NCBI GenBank assembly: GCA_945865645.1 | Contig: CAMBEI010000004.1 | Span: 16,664 to 80,663, forward strand | Reading direction: 5' to 3' | Source: Chitinophaga pinensis | GTDB taxonomy: Bacteria; Bacteroidota; Bacteroidia; Chitinophagales; Chitinophagaceae | Length of the DNA: 64,000 nucleotides | Part shown: positions 10,756 through 18,468 of the stretch, piece after piece | How positions within the stretch are numbered: the stretch's first letter is position 1 | Layout of the letters: the number at the start of each line of letters is the position of its first letter | Position numbers and translations under genes: made by a program | Notes under the pieces: generated by a model | Told to the model about the DNA's origin: nothing | What the model saw: only the letters and a program-made list of their open reading frames with translations | Database searches by the model: none

Positions 10756-11445
10756 TTAGTTTTGAACAGATTTTGTATCAATCGCAATGCCTGGACTCAT
10801 GGTACTAGCCATACTAACTCCTCTTAAATAAGTTCCCTTAGATGAAGATGGCTTTAATTTAACTACTGCATTAATTAGTTCCTGGCTATTTTCAGCTATT
10901 TTTTCAGGTGCAAAACTTACCCTTCCAATAGATGCATGAATAATGCCTACTTTATCTACTTTAAAAGCAATTTTACCACCTTTTAAATCATTGATTGCGC
11001 CAGCTACATCATTAGTAACGGTACCAGTTTTAGGATTTGGCATTAAGTTACGAGGACCTAATACTTTACCTAGTTTACCAATTTTAGGCATTACTGATGG
11101 TGTGGCAACGATTACATCAATATCTGTCCAACCACCTTCTATTTTAGTAATGAATTCATCTAACCCAACAAAATCAGCTCCGGCTGCAGTAGCTTCGGCT
11201 TCTTTATCTGGCGTACATAAAACCAATACTCGTTTTGTTTTTCCTGTTCCATGAGGCAGAGATACGGTGCCACGAATAGCTTGATCAGCTTTCTTAGGAT
11301 CTACGCCCAATTTAATATGCAAGTCAACAGAACTATCAAATTTTGTTGTGTTTACTTCTTTAACTAAAGTTGATGCCTCCTTTAAGGAATAGGCTTTATT
11401 AATATCAACCTTAGTATTTGCTACTTTTCTTTTTTTCGTAATCAT
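10756..11445 (-). CDS. rplA: 50S ribosomal protein L1
   Basis: 229 residues with the two-domain L1 pattern: [30 protein letters not shown], the second domain from [26 protein letters not shown], the conserved [14 protein letters not shown], and the C-terminal [21 protein letters not shown]1 forms the mobile stalk at the ribosomal E site and in many bacteria represses its own L11 operon by binding the leader. It is 44 bases after rplK and 52 before rplJ. Confidence 0.99.
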   Translation of the reverse strand: MITKKRKVANTKVDINKAYSLKEASTLVKEVNTTKFDSSVDLHIKLGVDPKKADQAIRGTVSLPHGTGKTKRVLVLCTPDKEAEATAAGADFVGLDEFITKIEGGWTDIDVIVATPSVMPKIGKLGKVLGPRNLMPNPKTGTVTNDVAGAINDLKGGKIAFKVDKVGIIHASIGRVSFAPEKIAENSQELINAVVKLKPSSSKGTYLRGVSMASTMSPGIAIDTKSVQN

Positions 11446-11489
11446 TTTTTACAAATTTTAGGTCTCGATCTAATCGAGATAAATTGATA

Positions 11490-11933
11490 TTAATTTTCCC
11501 AAGGGGCTTTACCGTCTACTGTTAAACCCATGCTACGTGCAGTTCCTGCAATCATACTCATCGCGCTATTTATTGTAAAAGCATTTAGATCGGCCATTTT
11601 ATCTTTGGCTATCTCTTCTACCTGAGCCCAGGTAACTTTTCCAACTTTAACACGATTCGATTCTTTACTTCCGATAGTAATTTTAGCAGCGTCCATTAAT
11701 TGAATCGCAGCGGGTGGGGTTTTAATGATAAAGTCGAATGACTTATCAGCATAAACAGTAATTAATACAGGAAGCACTTTACCCTGTTTGTCTTGTGTTC
11801 TGCCATTGAATTGCTTACAGAACTCCATGATGTTAATACCTTTAGAACCTAAGGCAGGTCCTATTGGCGGTGCCGGATTTGCCTGTCCTCCTTTACATTG
11901 GAGCTTGACATAGGCGGTGATCTCTTTTGCCAT
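11490..11933 (-). CDS. rplK: 50S ribosomal protein L11
   Basis: 147 residues, full length. N-terminal [34 protein letters not shown] contains the conserved Pro-rich switch, and the C-terminal RNA-binding domain has [35 protein letters not shown] and the terminal [11 protein letters not shown]. First gene of rplKAJL, with a leader of about 80 bases carrying a BoxA-like motif and a hairpin. Confidence 0.99.
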   Translation of the reverse strand: MAKEITAYVKLQCKGGQANPAPPIGPALGSKGINIMEFCKQFNGRTQDKQGKVLPVLITVYADKSFDFIIKTPPAAIQLMDAAKITIGSKESNRVKVGKVTWAQVEEIAKDKMADLNAFTINSAMSMIAGTARSMGLTVDGKAPWEN

Positions 11934-11954
11934 TTTTTTACTTTTTTTGGTGAT

Positions 11955-11975
11955 AACGTCTAGGCACTGGCCAAG
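11955..11975 (-). promoter_or_regulatory. hairpin in rplK leader, candidate L1 operator
   Basis: On the minus strand GTCT-T-GG and CC-T-AGAC pair around CCAGTG, a 6-bp stem with a T-T mismatch, about 22-42 bases before the rplK ATG. L1 autoregulation in the rplK leader is established in other bacteria; that this hairpin is the site is inference. Confidence 0.35.
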
Positions 11976-11997
11976 ACTCCCAGGTCAATAATATTCG

Positions 11998-12006
11998 TTA
12001 AGAACT
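11998..12006 (-). promoter_or_regulatory. BoxA-like AGTTCTTAA in rplK leader
   Basis: AGTTCTTAACG lies about 13 bases after the -7 element, at the very 5' end of the predicted transcript. It resembles BoxA antitermination sequences (E. coli TGCTCTTTA). Confidence 0.4.
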
Positions 12007-12018
12007 ATTTTGGGACGG

Positions 12019-12026
12019 CGAAGGTA
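12019..12026 (-). promoter_or_regulatory. -7 element TACCTTCG, rplKAJL promoter
   Basis: One base off TANNTTTG, but embedded in the same TACCTT(T/C)GCCGTCC context as the rpoBC promoter, which supports it. Confidence 0.5.
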
Positions 12027-12121
12027 TGGATTTATTTTAGATTTTTGATTGCCGATTTGATATTTTTTTTAAAATGTAAAGATCCTCCTGAAAGTCAACT
12101 ATTTAAGGGCCTTAATAATTA

Positions 12122-12538
12122 TTACTTTAGTATTTTTAGATCTAAATCTTGAAAATCGAAGCTAAAATCGGTTAGTGGTGAAATAGCTGCCACTTTAAAT
12201 TCGGGTATATAATCTTTATCATCTCATTTTAATTTACCCTCATCTATTAACATTCCCAAAGCGGCTGTAGTAAAAGATTTACTGTTGCTTGCAATACCAA
12301 ATAAAGTATTTTCATCTGCCTTTTGCAGCATTAGCAATGATTGAACGCCATAGGCTTTGGCATGAATAAGCTTACCATCTTTTTTCACTCCTAATACTAT
12401 ACTTGCTAAATCAAAGGTTTATAATGTAAGTGCAGTAAGCGAATCTATTTGCGCAAAAGGGATAATATGGGCTGATGAAGTAAGGGATAAAAATAATAGA
12501 AATGATATTGTAGCAAAAATTAGAGAAAAATTTTTCAT
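12122..12538 (-). pseudogene. decayed class C beta-lactamase-like serine hydrolase
   Basis: The frame starts with ATG at 12538 and a signal peptide (MKNFSLIFATISFLLFLSLTSSAH), then IPFAQIDSLTALTL, an in-frame TAA, then VKKDGKLIHAKAYG and LFGIASNSKSFTTAALGMLIDEGKLK followed by TGA and DDKDYIPEFKV. SNSK is the SxxK active-site motif of the beta-lactamase/penicillin-binding-like hydrolases, and the TGA replaces the Trp usual in KLKWDD. The reading phase is kept, but only about 139 of the ~400+ expected codons remain, ending in tandem TAA at 12122. So two nonsense mutations and loss of the C-terminal part. It lies between nusG and rplK, a place usually without extra genes. Confidence 0.8.
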
Positions 12539-12633
12539 GAGTTACAATTTTAGTGTGCTGGTTATCCCCTCCAAATGTAAACTGTTACCTGATTAAGAAT
12601 TTTGTTAGCAGCTGTATACTTAAAAAAAGATCT

Positions 12634-13101
12634 TTACAATACTAAAATACCTTTTGCCTCCATGGTAATCTCTTTCTTAGGTTGTGTTATAGCATCAATT
12701 TCTGCTTTAGTCTTCCCTGCATCTTCAGCATAATGTTTAAGCATATCAACTGAGGTTTCTTTAAGTGTAGCAATACCATCAACAACAATTATTTTACCGT
12801 TCATAGACAAGGGAACAAAAAAAGAATGGTCTTTCATTTTTATCAACATAGAACCATTATCGGTTTTCATACGCAACCAGCAACCTTCCGATTTACAAAC
12901 TTCTTTTACTAAGCCAGTTACTTTTATTTGCAAAGTATTTGTGCTTTGTAATTTAGCAGTCAATTCATTTGTTGAGATAGCTCCATCGGCTAAAATTTTT
13001 TCACCAAATATCATCCCTTCGTTTGCTTCCCCTTTGGGTGGCTGTGCCAATAAAATAAAACCTAAAAATAAAGCGGGTAATAATAATAATATTTTTTTCA
13101 T
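12634..13101 (-). CDS. secreted DUF4920-type protein
   Basis: 155 residues with a signal peptide (KKILLLLPALFLGFILLAQ, cleavage near 19). The core VTGLVKEVCKSEGCWLRMKTDNGSMLIKMKDHSFFVPLSMNGKIIVVDGIA with two Cys in VCKSEGCW is the pattern of DUF4920 proteins, an OB-like periplasmic family of unknown function in Bacteroidota. The ATG is only 18 bases past the nusG terminator hairpin, so it is expressed by readthrough or from a promoter inside nusG. It has no obvious link to ribosome genes and looks like an insertion into the nusG-rplK junction. Confidence 0.75.
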   Translation of the reverse strand: MKKILLLLPALFLGFILLAQPPKGEANEGMIFGEKILADGAISTNELTAKLQSTNTLQIKVTGLVKEVCKSEGCWLRMKTDNGSMLIKMKDHSFFVPLSMNGKIIVVDGIATLKETSVDMLKHYAEDAGKTKAEIDAITQPKKEITMEAKGILVL

Positions 13102-13119
13102 GGCAATAAATTTAATTTT

Positions 13120-13144
13120 AAAAAAGCCACTTTGTAAAGTGGCT
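13120..13144 (-). terminator. terminator after nusG
   Basis: AGCCACTTT (13144-13136) and AAAGTGGCT (13133-13125) form a 9-bp stem with a 2-base centre, followed by T6 on the minus strand. Confidence 0.8.
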
Positions 13145-13151
13145 ATATAAT

Positions 13152-13757
13152 TTAAACAACTTTTTCAACCTGCATATAACTAAGCTCTACCGGGGTAGCT
13201 CTACCAAATATTTTAACCTGTACTTTAAGTTTTTTCTTCTCGTCGTTTACCTCTTCAATAACGCCATTAAAGTCGTTAAATGGTCCGTCAATAATTTTAA
13301 TAGTTTCACCAATAATAAATGGCTCGCTCATTGTCATACCGCCGGCATCGCTCATTTCATCAACCTTACCCAGCATTTTATTAACCTCGGCTTTACGCAG
13401 AGAAATAATATTTCCCTTAGATCCTTTACCATCGGTTAAAAAGTGCATTACGTTGCTAATATTGCTCATGGATTGAATCATATCATCGTTGAGTTTGCCA
13501 TTAGCTACTTCAATCATAATATATCCTGGATAAAAGTTACGCTCACGCATTACTTTTTTACCATTTAAAACCTTATATACTTTTTCAACCGGTAAAAAAA
13601 CCTGTTTTACAATATTTGTCCAGTCATTACGAACGATATCTTTATCAATATATTCTTTAATCTTCCGTTCTTTTCCACTTACTACCCTAAGCACATACCA
13701 TTTGCTTTCTGTCTCTACAATATCTATTTTTTCTTCTATTGGAGTTATCTCTTCCAT
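13152..13757 (-). CDS. nusG: transcription termination/antitermination protein NusG
   Basis: 201 residues. The NGN domain starts at KWYVLRVVSGKERKIKEYI and has NFYPGYIMIEV; the C-terminal KOW domain has GETIKIIDGPFNDFNGVIEEVNDEKKKLKVQVKIFGR. NusG binds RNA polymerase and couples it to Rho, S10 or antitermination complexes. A 12-residue acidic N-terminal extension (MEEITPIEEKIDIV) precedes the domain. Stop of secE and start of nusG are 2 bases apart. Confidence 0.98.
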   Translation of the reverse strand: MEEITPIEEKIDIVETESKWYVLRVVSGKERKIKEYIDKDIVRNDWTNIVKQVFLPVEKVYKVLNGKKVMRERNFYPGYIMIEVANGKLNDDMIQSMSNISNVMHFLTDGKGSKGNIISLRKAEVNKMLGKVDEMSDAGGMTMSEPFIIGETIKIIDGPFNDFNGVIEEVNDEKKKLKVQVKIFGRATPVELSYMQVEKVV

Positions 13758-13759
13758 AA

Positions 13760-13957
13760 TTAGCTTTTAAATAACGAGTAAATAAATTTCATGGAATTAT
13801 TGGCAACAAAATCCATAACCCAAACTAATGCTGTAATCATCAGTGTAGCTCCTAAAACGATCATGGTTGATTGTTGCAATTGATCCCAGTTAGGCCAGGT
13901 TACTTTGTACACCAATTCTTTGTAAGAATCCTTGAGGTATGCAGTAAATTTATTCAT
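13760..13957 (-). CDS. secE: preprotein translocase subunit SecE
   Basis: 65 residues, the short single-span form of most bacteria. Amphipathic N-terminus TAYLKDSYKELVYKVTWPNWDQLQQST carries the conserved KVTWP, followed by one membrane helix (MIVLGATLMITALVWVMDFV). It clamps SecY in the inner membrane. Located between tRNA-Trp and nusG as in most bacteria. Confidence 0.97.
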   Translation of the reverse strand: MNKFTAYLKDSYKELVYKVTWPNWDQLQQSTMIVLGATLMITALVWVMDFVANNSMKFIYSLFKS

Positions 13958-14073
13958 GTTTGTGTTTGTTTAAAATGTTTTAGATTTAAGTGATCTTAGA
14001 GGTTATAAAATTTATATAAACTTTAGTCCTGTTAAATCTCAATTAATTTTTTTTACCTATTTTCTAAAATTAG

Positions 14074-14144
14074 CACGGGCACTAGGATTTGAACCCAGAT
14101 CAAAGGTTTTGGAGACCCGTATGCTACCGTTGCACCATGCCCGT
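14074..14144 (-). tRNA. tRNA-Trp (CCA anticodon)
   Basis: Acceptor ACGGGCA/TGCCCGT with G discriminator; anticodon loop CTCCAAA gives CCA; T arm CTGGG-TTCAAAT-CCTAG. The base 27-43 pair is a C-T mismatch, otherwise normal. CCA tail not encoded. First gene of the trnW-secE-nusG unit. Confidence 0.95.
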
Positions 14145-14193
14145 AAAAAAACCCTCCGCCCCCTGAAGGGTGAAATGGAAAGTGTATAATATT

Positions 14194-14202
14194 TAAAGAA
14201 CT
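14194..14202 (-). promoter_or_regulatory. BoxA-like AGTTCTTTA upstream of tRNA-Trp
   Basis: AGTTCTTTAAAT lies between the tuf terminator and tRNA-Trp, in the predicted leader of the tRNA-Trp-secE-nusG unit. Confidence 0.4.
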
Positions 14203-14242
14203 TTTTTATATTTACCTGATTTCTTAGAAAACAAAAACCCTT

Positions 14243-14280
14243 AAAAAAAGCAAAGTACCTAAGCTTTTGGCCTAAGTACT
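14243..14280 (-). terminator. tuf terminator
   Basis: AGTACTTAGGC (14280-14270) pairs with GCTTAGGTACT (14264-14254) over about 11 bp with G-T wobbles and a CAAAA loop, followed by TTGC and T7. Confidence 0.75.
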
Positions 14281-14342
14281 CTGCAAAGATATAAAAAAGC
14301 TTTCACAAAAACGCTGCTATTTACAGAGTTTAAAGGATTCTC

Positions 14343-15530
14343 TTATTTTACAATTTCAGTTACCTGACCAGCACCTACTGTACGGCCACCTTCACGAATC
14401 GCAAATTTCAATCCTTTTTCCATTGCTATTGGCTGAATTAATGTAACATTTATACTCGTGTTATCACCAGGCATAACCATTTCTGTTCCAGCATTTAAAG
14501 AAACTTCGCCAGTTACGTCTGTTGTACGGAAATAGAATTGTGGACGGTATTTATTAAAGAATGGAGTATGACGTCCGCCTTCATCTTTGTTCAATACGTA
14601 AACCTCACCTTTAAATTCGGTGTGTGGTGTAATAGAACCTGGCTTACAAAGTACTTGACCACGACGAATTTGAGTTTTCTCAATACCGCGTAATAAAAGA
14701 CCTGCATTATCCCCAGCTTCTCCTTCATCTAATAATTTTTTGAACATCTCAACACCTGTACAAGTAGAAGATAATGGTTTTTCCATTAAGCCTACAATTT
14801 CAACTGCCTCTCCCACTTTAATACGACCTCTTTCAATACGACCGGTTGCAACTGTACCGCGTCCAGTGATTGAAAATACATCCTCCACACTCATTAAGAA
14901 AGGAAGATCAACTAATCTTGGAGGTAAAGGAATATAGCTATCAACTGCATCCATTAACTCATTGATTTTGGCAATCCATTTATCATCACCAGCTAATGCG
15001 CCAGTTGCAGAACCATGAATGATTGGTGTATTATCACCGTCAAAACCATTTTTAGTTAATAATTCACGAATCTCCATTTCTACCAATTCCAATAGTTCTG
15101 CGTCATCAACTAAATCGACTTTGTTCATAAAAACCACCATACTTGGAACACCCACCTGGCGTGCAAGAAGGATATGTTCTCTAGTTTGAGGCATTGGGCC
15201 GTCAGTCGCTGCTACCACAAGAATGGCACCGTCCATCTGAGCAGCACCAGTAATCATGTTCTTCACATAATCGGCGTGACCTGGACAGTCAACGTGAGCA
15301 TAGTGACGAGTGTCAGTAGCATACTCAACGTGCGCTGTGTTTATCGTAATACCCCTTTCTTTTTCTTCAGGAGCACCATCGATATCGTCATAATTTTTTT
15401 TCTCCGCCAAACCTCTTTTTGACAAAACATCGGTTATAGCGGCTGTAAGTGTTGTTTTACCATGATCTACGTGACCGATAGTTCCAACGTTTAAATGGGG
15501 TTTATCCCTTTTGAATGATTCTTTTGCCAT
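14343..15530 (-). CDS. tuf: elongation factor Tu
   Basis: 395 residues, full length. G1 [10 protein letters not shown], switch region [13 protein letters not shown]3 [27 protein letters not shown]4 NKVD, then domains II and III ending in [18 protein letters not shown]-dependent carrier of aminoacyl-tRNA. It follows four tRNA genes exactly as tufB follows thrU-tyrU-glyT-thrT in E. coli and has its own terminator before tRNA-Trp. Only copy in the window. Confidence 0.99.
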   Translation of the reverse strand: MAKESFKRDKPHLNVGTIGHVDHGKTTLTAAITDVLSKRGLAEKKNYDDIDGAPEEKERGITINTAHVEYATDTRHYAHVDCPGHADYVKNMITGAAQMDGAILVVAATDGPMPQTREHILLARQVGVPSMVVFMNKVDLVDDAELLELVEMEIRELLTKNGFDGDNTPIIHGSATGALAGDDKWIAKINELMDAVDSYIPLPPRLVDLPFLMSVEDVFSITGRGTVATGRIERGRIKVGEAVEIVGLMEKPLSSTCTGVEMFKKLLDEGEAGDNAGLLLRGIEKTQIRRGQVLCKPGSITPHTEFKGEVYVLNKDEGGRHTPFFNKYRPQFYFRTTDVTGEVSLNAGTEMVMPGDNTSINVTLIQPIAMEKGLKFAIREGGRTVGAGQVTEIVK

Positions 15531-15670
15531 TGTTTTTATTTTAATAATTGTTTTGAAAAGTGGTTTTCGTTTAAAGTCTGTAAACCATTGACTTATTTTT
15601 TTTGAATTTGCCGCAAGGCGAAATTCTAATTATTTTTTTGAATTCGCCACAGGGCAAAATCCTACATTAG

Positions 15671-15742
15671 AGCCATCAGTGAGAATCGAACTCACGACCC
15701 CTTCCCTACCAAGGAAGTGCTCTACCCCTGAGCTACGACGGC
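15671..15742 (-). tRNA. tRNA-Thr (GGT anticodon)
   Basis: Acceptor GCCGTCG/TGATGGC with G-T wobbles, T discriminator; anticodon stem CTTCC/GGAAG with loop TTGGTAG. Fourth tRNA before tuf. Confidence 0.95.
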
Positions 15743-15797
15743 ATCTCAGTTGGCAATTAAGCAAATGTCGCAGCCTGCAGTCTGCAAACTGAAATAG

Positions 15798-15870
15798 AGC
15801 GGAAGACCAGGCTCGAACTGGCCACCTATAGCTTGGAAGGCTATCGCTCTACCAAATGAGCTACTTCCGC
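15798..15870 (-). tRNA. tRNA-Gly (TCC anticodon)
   Basis: Acceptor GCGGAAG/CTTCCGC, T discriminator; anticodon stem ATAGC/GCTAT with loop CTTCCAA. Third tRNA of the tuf operon. Confidence 0.95.
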
Positions 15871-15913
15871 TTGTTTACTATGCTGATCTGCTTATCAACT
15901 ATTAACCTTATTT

Positions 15914-15922
15914 TAAAGAACT
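15914..15922 (-). promoter_or_regulatory. BoxA-like AGTTCTTTA between tRNA-Tyr and tRNA-Gly
   Basis: AGTTCTTTAAAA in the tRNA spacer on the transcribed strand, same core as the motif before tRNA-Trp. Confidence 0.35.
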
Positions 15923-15961
15923 TACAAATTAGCAAATAATAGAATTAGCTAATTTTCACTG

Positions 15962-16044
<83 letters not shown>

Positions 16045-16094
16045 AAAAATTACTGTACTTTAATTTTATACAAATTCAGCAAATTAATTAACAG

Positions 16095-16167
16095 AGCCGA
16101 AGACTGGAGTCGAACCAGCGACCTGCTGATTACAAATCAGCTGCTCTACCAACTGAGCTACTTCGGC
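16095..16167 (-). tRNA. tRNA-Thr (TGT anticodon)
   Basis: Acceptor GCCGAAG/CTTCGGC, T discriminator; anticodon stem GCTGA/TCAGC with loop TTTGTAA. First gene of the tRNA-tuf operon. Confidence 0.95.
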
Positions 16168-16173
16168 AATATA

Positions 16174-16182
16174 GTAAGAACT
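16174..16182 (-). promoter_or_regulatory. BoxA-like AGTTCTTAC in tRNA-tuf leader
   Basis: AGTTCTTAC lies 7 bases before the mature 5' end of tRNA-Thr(TGT), within the leader of the tRNA-tuf transcript. Confidence 0.4.
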
Positions 16183-16232
16183 CGTTTTTAAAAAATATGG
16201 GCTATAAAAATGACCCCTATTTTTTGGGAAGG

Positions 16233-16262
16233 CAAAGGTAAGAGAAAATGATTGATTCCAAA
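16233..16262 (-). promoter_or_regulatory. promoter of the tRNA-tuf operon
   Basis: Minus-strand TTTG (16262-16259), 18-base spacer, TACCTTTG (16240-16233): both halves of the Bacteroidota -33/-7 promoter. The transcript would run about 65 bases to tRNA-Thr. Confidence 0.7.
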
Positions 16263-16311
16263 ACTTTGAATTGATTTTTTTACCAGAATTAAAAAAAATG
16301 TGCATAAAGAA

Positions 16312-16343
16312 ATAAAAAAGTCTCTTGTTTTACAAGAAGACTT
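16312..16343 (-). terminator. terminator after xerC
   Basis: AAGTCT-T-CTTGT (16343-16332) pairs with ACAAG-AGACTT (16328-16318) with one bulged base, then T6. It separates rpsU-xerC from the tRNA-tuf promoter. Confidence 0.7.
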
Positions 16344-16539
16344 CATTCTTTTCAGATTAATCCTTAGGCTACTTGTTTATCTTTTTATTTTTTTATTTGG
16401 ATAATAATGGGCTCTAGTGGTGTGTAAAAAATAATGATTTAGCTACGTTACTCAGAAAATAAATGATAATAATTTCACAAATTGACAAGTAGCTTTTCCT
16501 GTTTAATTATTAACTTAATCTCATAACTATTTTTACCTA
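16344..16539. other. 196-base spacer downstream of xerC, no gene recognised
   Basis: AT-rich, no open frame with recognisable protein in six frames. GCTACTTGT (16368-16376) and ACAAGTAGC (16485-16493) are reverse complements 108 bases apart; significance unknown. No remnant of a ribosome hibernation factor gene was recognised here. Confidence 0.5.
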
Positions 16540-17442
16540 CTATGCCTTTGGGTGCGCTTTTTTATGGATATCTTTTAGCTTTTCAATGGTATTATGTGTA
16601 TATATCTGTGTAGCAGCAAGACTGCTGTGTCCAAGTAGTTCTTTTACTGCATTTAAATCGGCTCCACTATTCATTAAATGGGTGGCAAAAGTATGGCGTA
16701 GCACATGCGGACTTTTTTTATCAATAGTGGTTACCATACTCAGGTATTTATTTACGGCGTTATATACATACCTTGGATATAATTTTTTACCAGATCCTGT
16801 AATTAGCAGAAAAATTTTATCATAAATTTCGTACACTTTTTTTTTATCGTCCTGGTATGCTATCATTTGATTCATTAACTGAACACTTACCGGAATAATG
16901 CGTTCTTTATTTCCTTTGCCTAAAACTTTTATGGTATTATTACTTTTAGAAATGTCTATTTCTTTTAGCCCTACCAACTCCGACTGGCGGATACCTGTAT
17001 TATAAAAAAGCTGTAAAATTAGCCAATCGGTTTTACCTTCCCAGGTATCCGGAAATTCAACATGTTTTAATAAAGTATTGATATCTTTTTTATCTACAAA
17101 TTGGGGCAATCGCTTGCTTATTTTTGGCGATATGATGGCGGTAGTAGGACTTACAGTAATTGTTTGTTGCCTTAATTGATATTTAAAAAAAGATTTTAGG
17201 GTGGATATTTTTCGGTTAATACTTTTAGATTCCATGCCTTGTTGCTTAAGTTCGGCAAGCCATGATCGGATAAATGCAGTTTTTATATCCTCGAGGGCTG
17301 TTTCGCCAAATTGCTGTAACAAAAAAGTAAAGAAGGAGTTTAGGTCATTTTTATAGGAAATGAGGGTATGAGGCGAATACCTTTTTTGAAATTTAAGGTA
17401 ATCGAGAAAAATTCCTATGCTTTGATTTAAATTATGTGACAT
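16540..17442 (-). CDS. XerC/XerD-type tyrosine recombinase
   Basis: 300 residues from the ATG at 17442; a TTG 18 bases upstream is less likely. The N-terminal SAM-like core-binding domain (SIGIFLDYLKFQKRYSPHTLISYKNDL) is followed by the catalytic domain with Arg in NTGIRQSELVGL, Lys in VLGKGNKERIIPV, HVLRHTFATHLMNSGADLNAVKELLGHSSLAATQIYTH giving His-x-x-Arg, His and the Tyr nucleophile. This chromosomal position next to rpsU and the tRNA-tuf operon is the usual place for the xer gene resolving chromosome dimers in Bacteroidota. Whether it is XerC or XerD cannot be decided from sequence alone. Confidence 0.93.
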   Translation of the reverse strand: MSHNLNQSIGIFLDYLKFQKRYSPHTLISYKNDLNSFFTFLLQQFGETALEDIKTAFIRSWLAELKQQGMESKSINRKISTLKSFFKYQLRQQTITVSPTTAIISPKISKRLPQFVDKKDINTLLKHVEFPDTWEGKTDWLILQLFYNTGIRQSELVGLKEIDISKSNNTIKVLGKGNKERIIPVSVQLMNQMIAYQDDKKKVYEIYDKIFLLITGSGKKLYPRYVYNAVNKYLSMVTTIDKKSPHVLRHTFATHLMNSGADLNAVKELLGHSSLAATQIYTHNTIEKLKDIHKKAHPKA

Positions 17443-17508
17443 AAAAAAACTGATACCCAAAGTTATGATAACCGGATATCAGTTTAATATATTGCTGATT
17501 AAATAATC

Positions 17509-17703
17509 TTAGTCGAACTTACCTGCTGTAACCTGCTCTTTATAAACAGCTTTCAAAACTTCTTTACGACGACGGATAGATGGCTTAATGAAAGCCTGTC
17601 TTTCTCTCAATTGTAATAGAATTTTGCTTTTCTCAAATTTCTTTTTGTACTTTTTGAGCGCTTTGTCGATGTTCTCGCAATCTTTTGAATCAATAATTAA
17701 CAT
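17509..17703 (-). CDS. rpsU: 30S ribosomal protein S21
   Basis: 64 residues from the ATG at 17703 (MLIIDSKDCENIDKALKKYKKKFEKSK, then RRRKEVLKAVYKEQ). An upstream in-frame start at 17799 is rejected because a strong Shine-Dalgarno lies just before 17703. bS21 sits at the 30S platform by the 16S 3' end. The start is preceded by GGGAGG at a 10-base spacing, exceptional here. First gene of rpsU-xerC, with the -7 element at 17739-17746. Confidence 0.97.
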   Translation of the reverse strand: MLIIDSKDCENIDKALKKYKKKFEKSKILLQLRERQAFIKPSIRRRKEVLKAVYKEQVTAGKFD

Positions 17704-17713
17704 ATAATATATA

Positions 17714-17722
17714 CCTCCCTTT
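17714..17722 (-). promoter_or_regulatory. strong Shine-Dalgarno AAAGGGAGG of rpsU
   Basis: GGAGGT complements the anti-Shine-Dalgarno of 16S rRNA and lies 10 bases before the rpsU ATG. None of the other starts I inspected in the window has such a site. Confidence 0.75.
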
Positions 17723-17738
17723 AGGTGATTTAAGGGCG

Positions 17739-17746
17739 CAAAGATA
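17739..17746 (-). promoter_or_regulatory. -7 element TATCTTTG, rpsU promoter
   Basis: Exact TANNTTTG on the minus strand 36 bases before the rpsU ATG. Confidence 0.5.
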
Positions 17747-17799
17747 GCCGAAATATTTAAATAATGAAATTCTTTGCAACAAATTCCGAAATTTGACAA

Positions 17800-18387
17800 A
17801 TGTTTACAGGAATAATAGAAAGTACAGGTACAATTAAAGAGATTATAAGCACAGGAACCAATAAAAGTTTTTGGGTATCATCTCCCCTTGCCGGAGATTT
17901 GAAAATTGACCAAAGCCTTAGCCAAAAAGGCGTTTGCCTTACCATTGAAGAAATAAAAGATGGTATGCACCGGGTTACAGCCATTGAAGAAATGCTGGTA
18001 AAGACTAATTTAGGAAGCTGGCAAATAAATGACATTATTAATTTAGAACGCTGTATGCAGATGAATGGTCGCCTGGATGGACATATTGTGCAAGGGCATG
18101 TAGATTGTACTGCCAAGTGTATTAGTATAGTTGAAAAAGCCGGGAGTTGGGAATTCAGCTTTGTCTTTCCGGATAAATTTGCTGCTTTAGTAATTGAAAA
18201 AGTCTCGGTTTGTGTTAATGGAATCAGCTTAACTGCCTTTAATGTAAGTAACAACAGCTTTACGGTTGCTATTGTTCCCTATACATTTGAACACACCAAT
18301 ATGAGCAGCCTTAAGCAAGACGATATAGTGAATATTGAATGGGATATGATTGGGAAATATGTAGAGAGAATGATGAAAATAAAATGA
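17800..18387 (+). CDS. ribE: riboflavin synthase, alpha chain
   Basis: 195 residues with the duplicated lumazine-binding barrel: repeat 1 begins MFTGIIESTGTI and has GVCLTIEEI; repeat 2 begins GHIVQGHVDCTAKC and has VCVNGISLTAFN. The enzyme dismutates two 6,7-dimethyl-8-ribityllumazine molecules to riboflavin. In repeat 1 the usual IAVNGVCLT reads SLSQKGVCLT, a mild deviation. Divergent from rpsU with 96 bases between starts. No other rib gene is in the window. Confidence 0.95.
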   Translation: MFTGIIESTGTIKEIISTGTNKSFWVSSPLAGDLKIDQSLSQKGVCLTIEEIKDGMHRVTAIEEMLVKTNLGSWQINDIINLERCMQMNGRLDGHIVQGHVDCTAKCISIVEKAGSWEFSFVFPDKFAALVIEKVSVCVNGISLTAFNVSNNSFTVAIVPYTFEHTNMSSLKQDDIVNIEWDMIGKYVERMMKIK

Positions 18388-18468
18388 ACCATTACTAGCA
18401 AAAAAAGTTTTATTATTACATTAAAACTTATCTAAAAAATAAAATCAATATTTAATTAACCCCATAAA

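Noticed and set aside
10704..10787. N-terminal extension of rplJ
   Set aside because: Overlaps the rplA end and is unlike L10 N-termini; ATG at 10703 fits.
16368..16493. 9-bp inverted repeat 108 bases apart as a small RNA
   Set aside because: Too short and too far apart in AT-rich DNA to support a structure.
16540..17442. Tyrosine recombinase as a phage or island integrase
   Set aside because: Sequence and place next to rpsU fit the housekeeping Xer recombinase; no attachment repeats or phage genes nearby.
17757..18254. 165-residue reverse frame opposite ribE
   Set aside because: Antisense shadow of an intact conserved gene, no family pattern.
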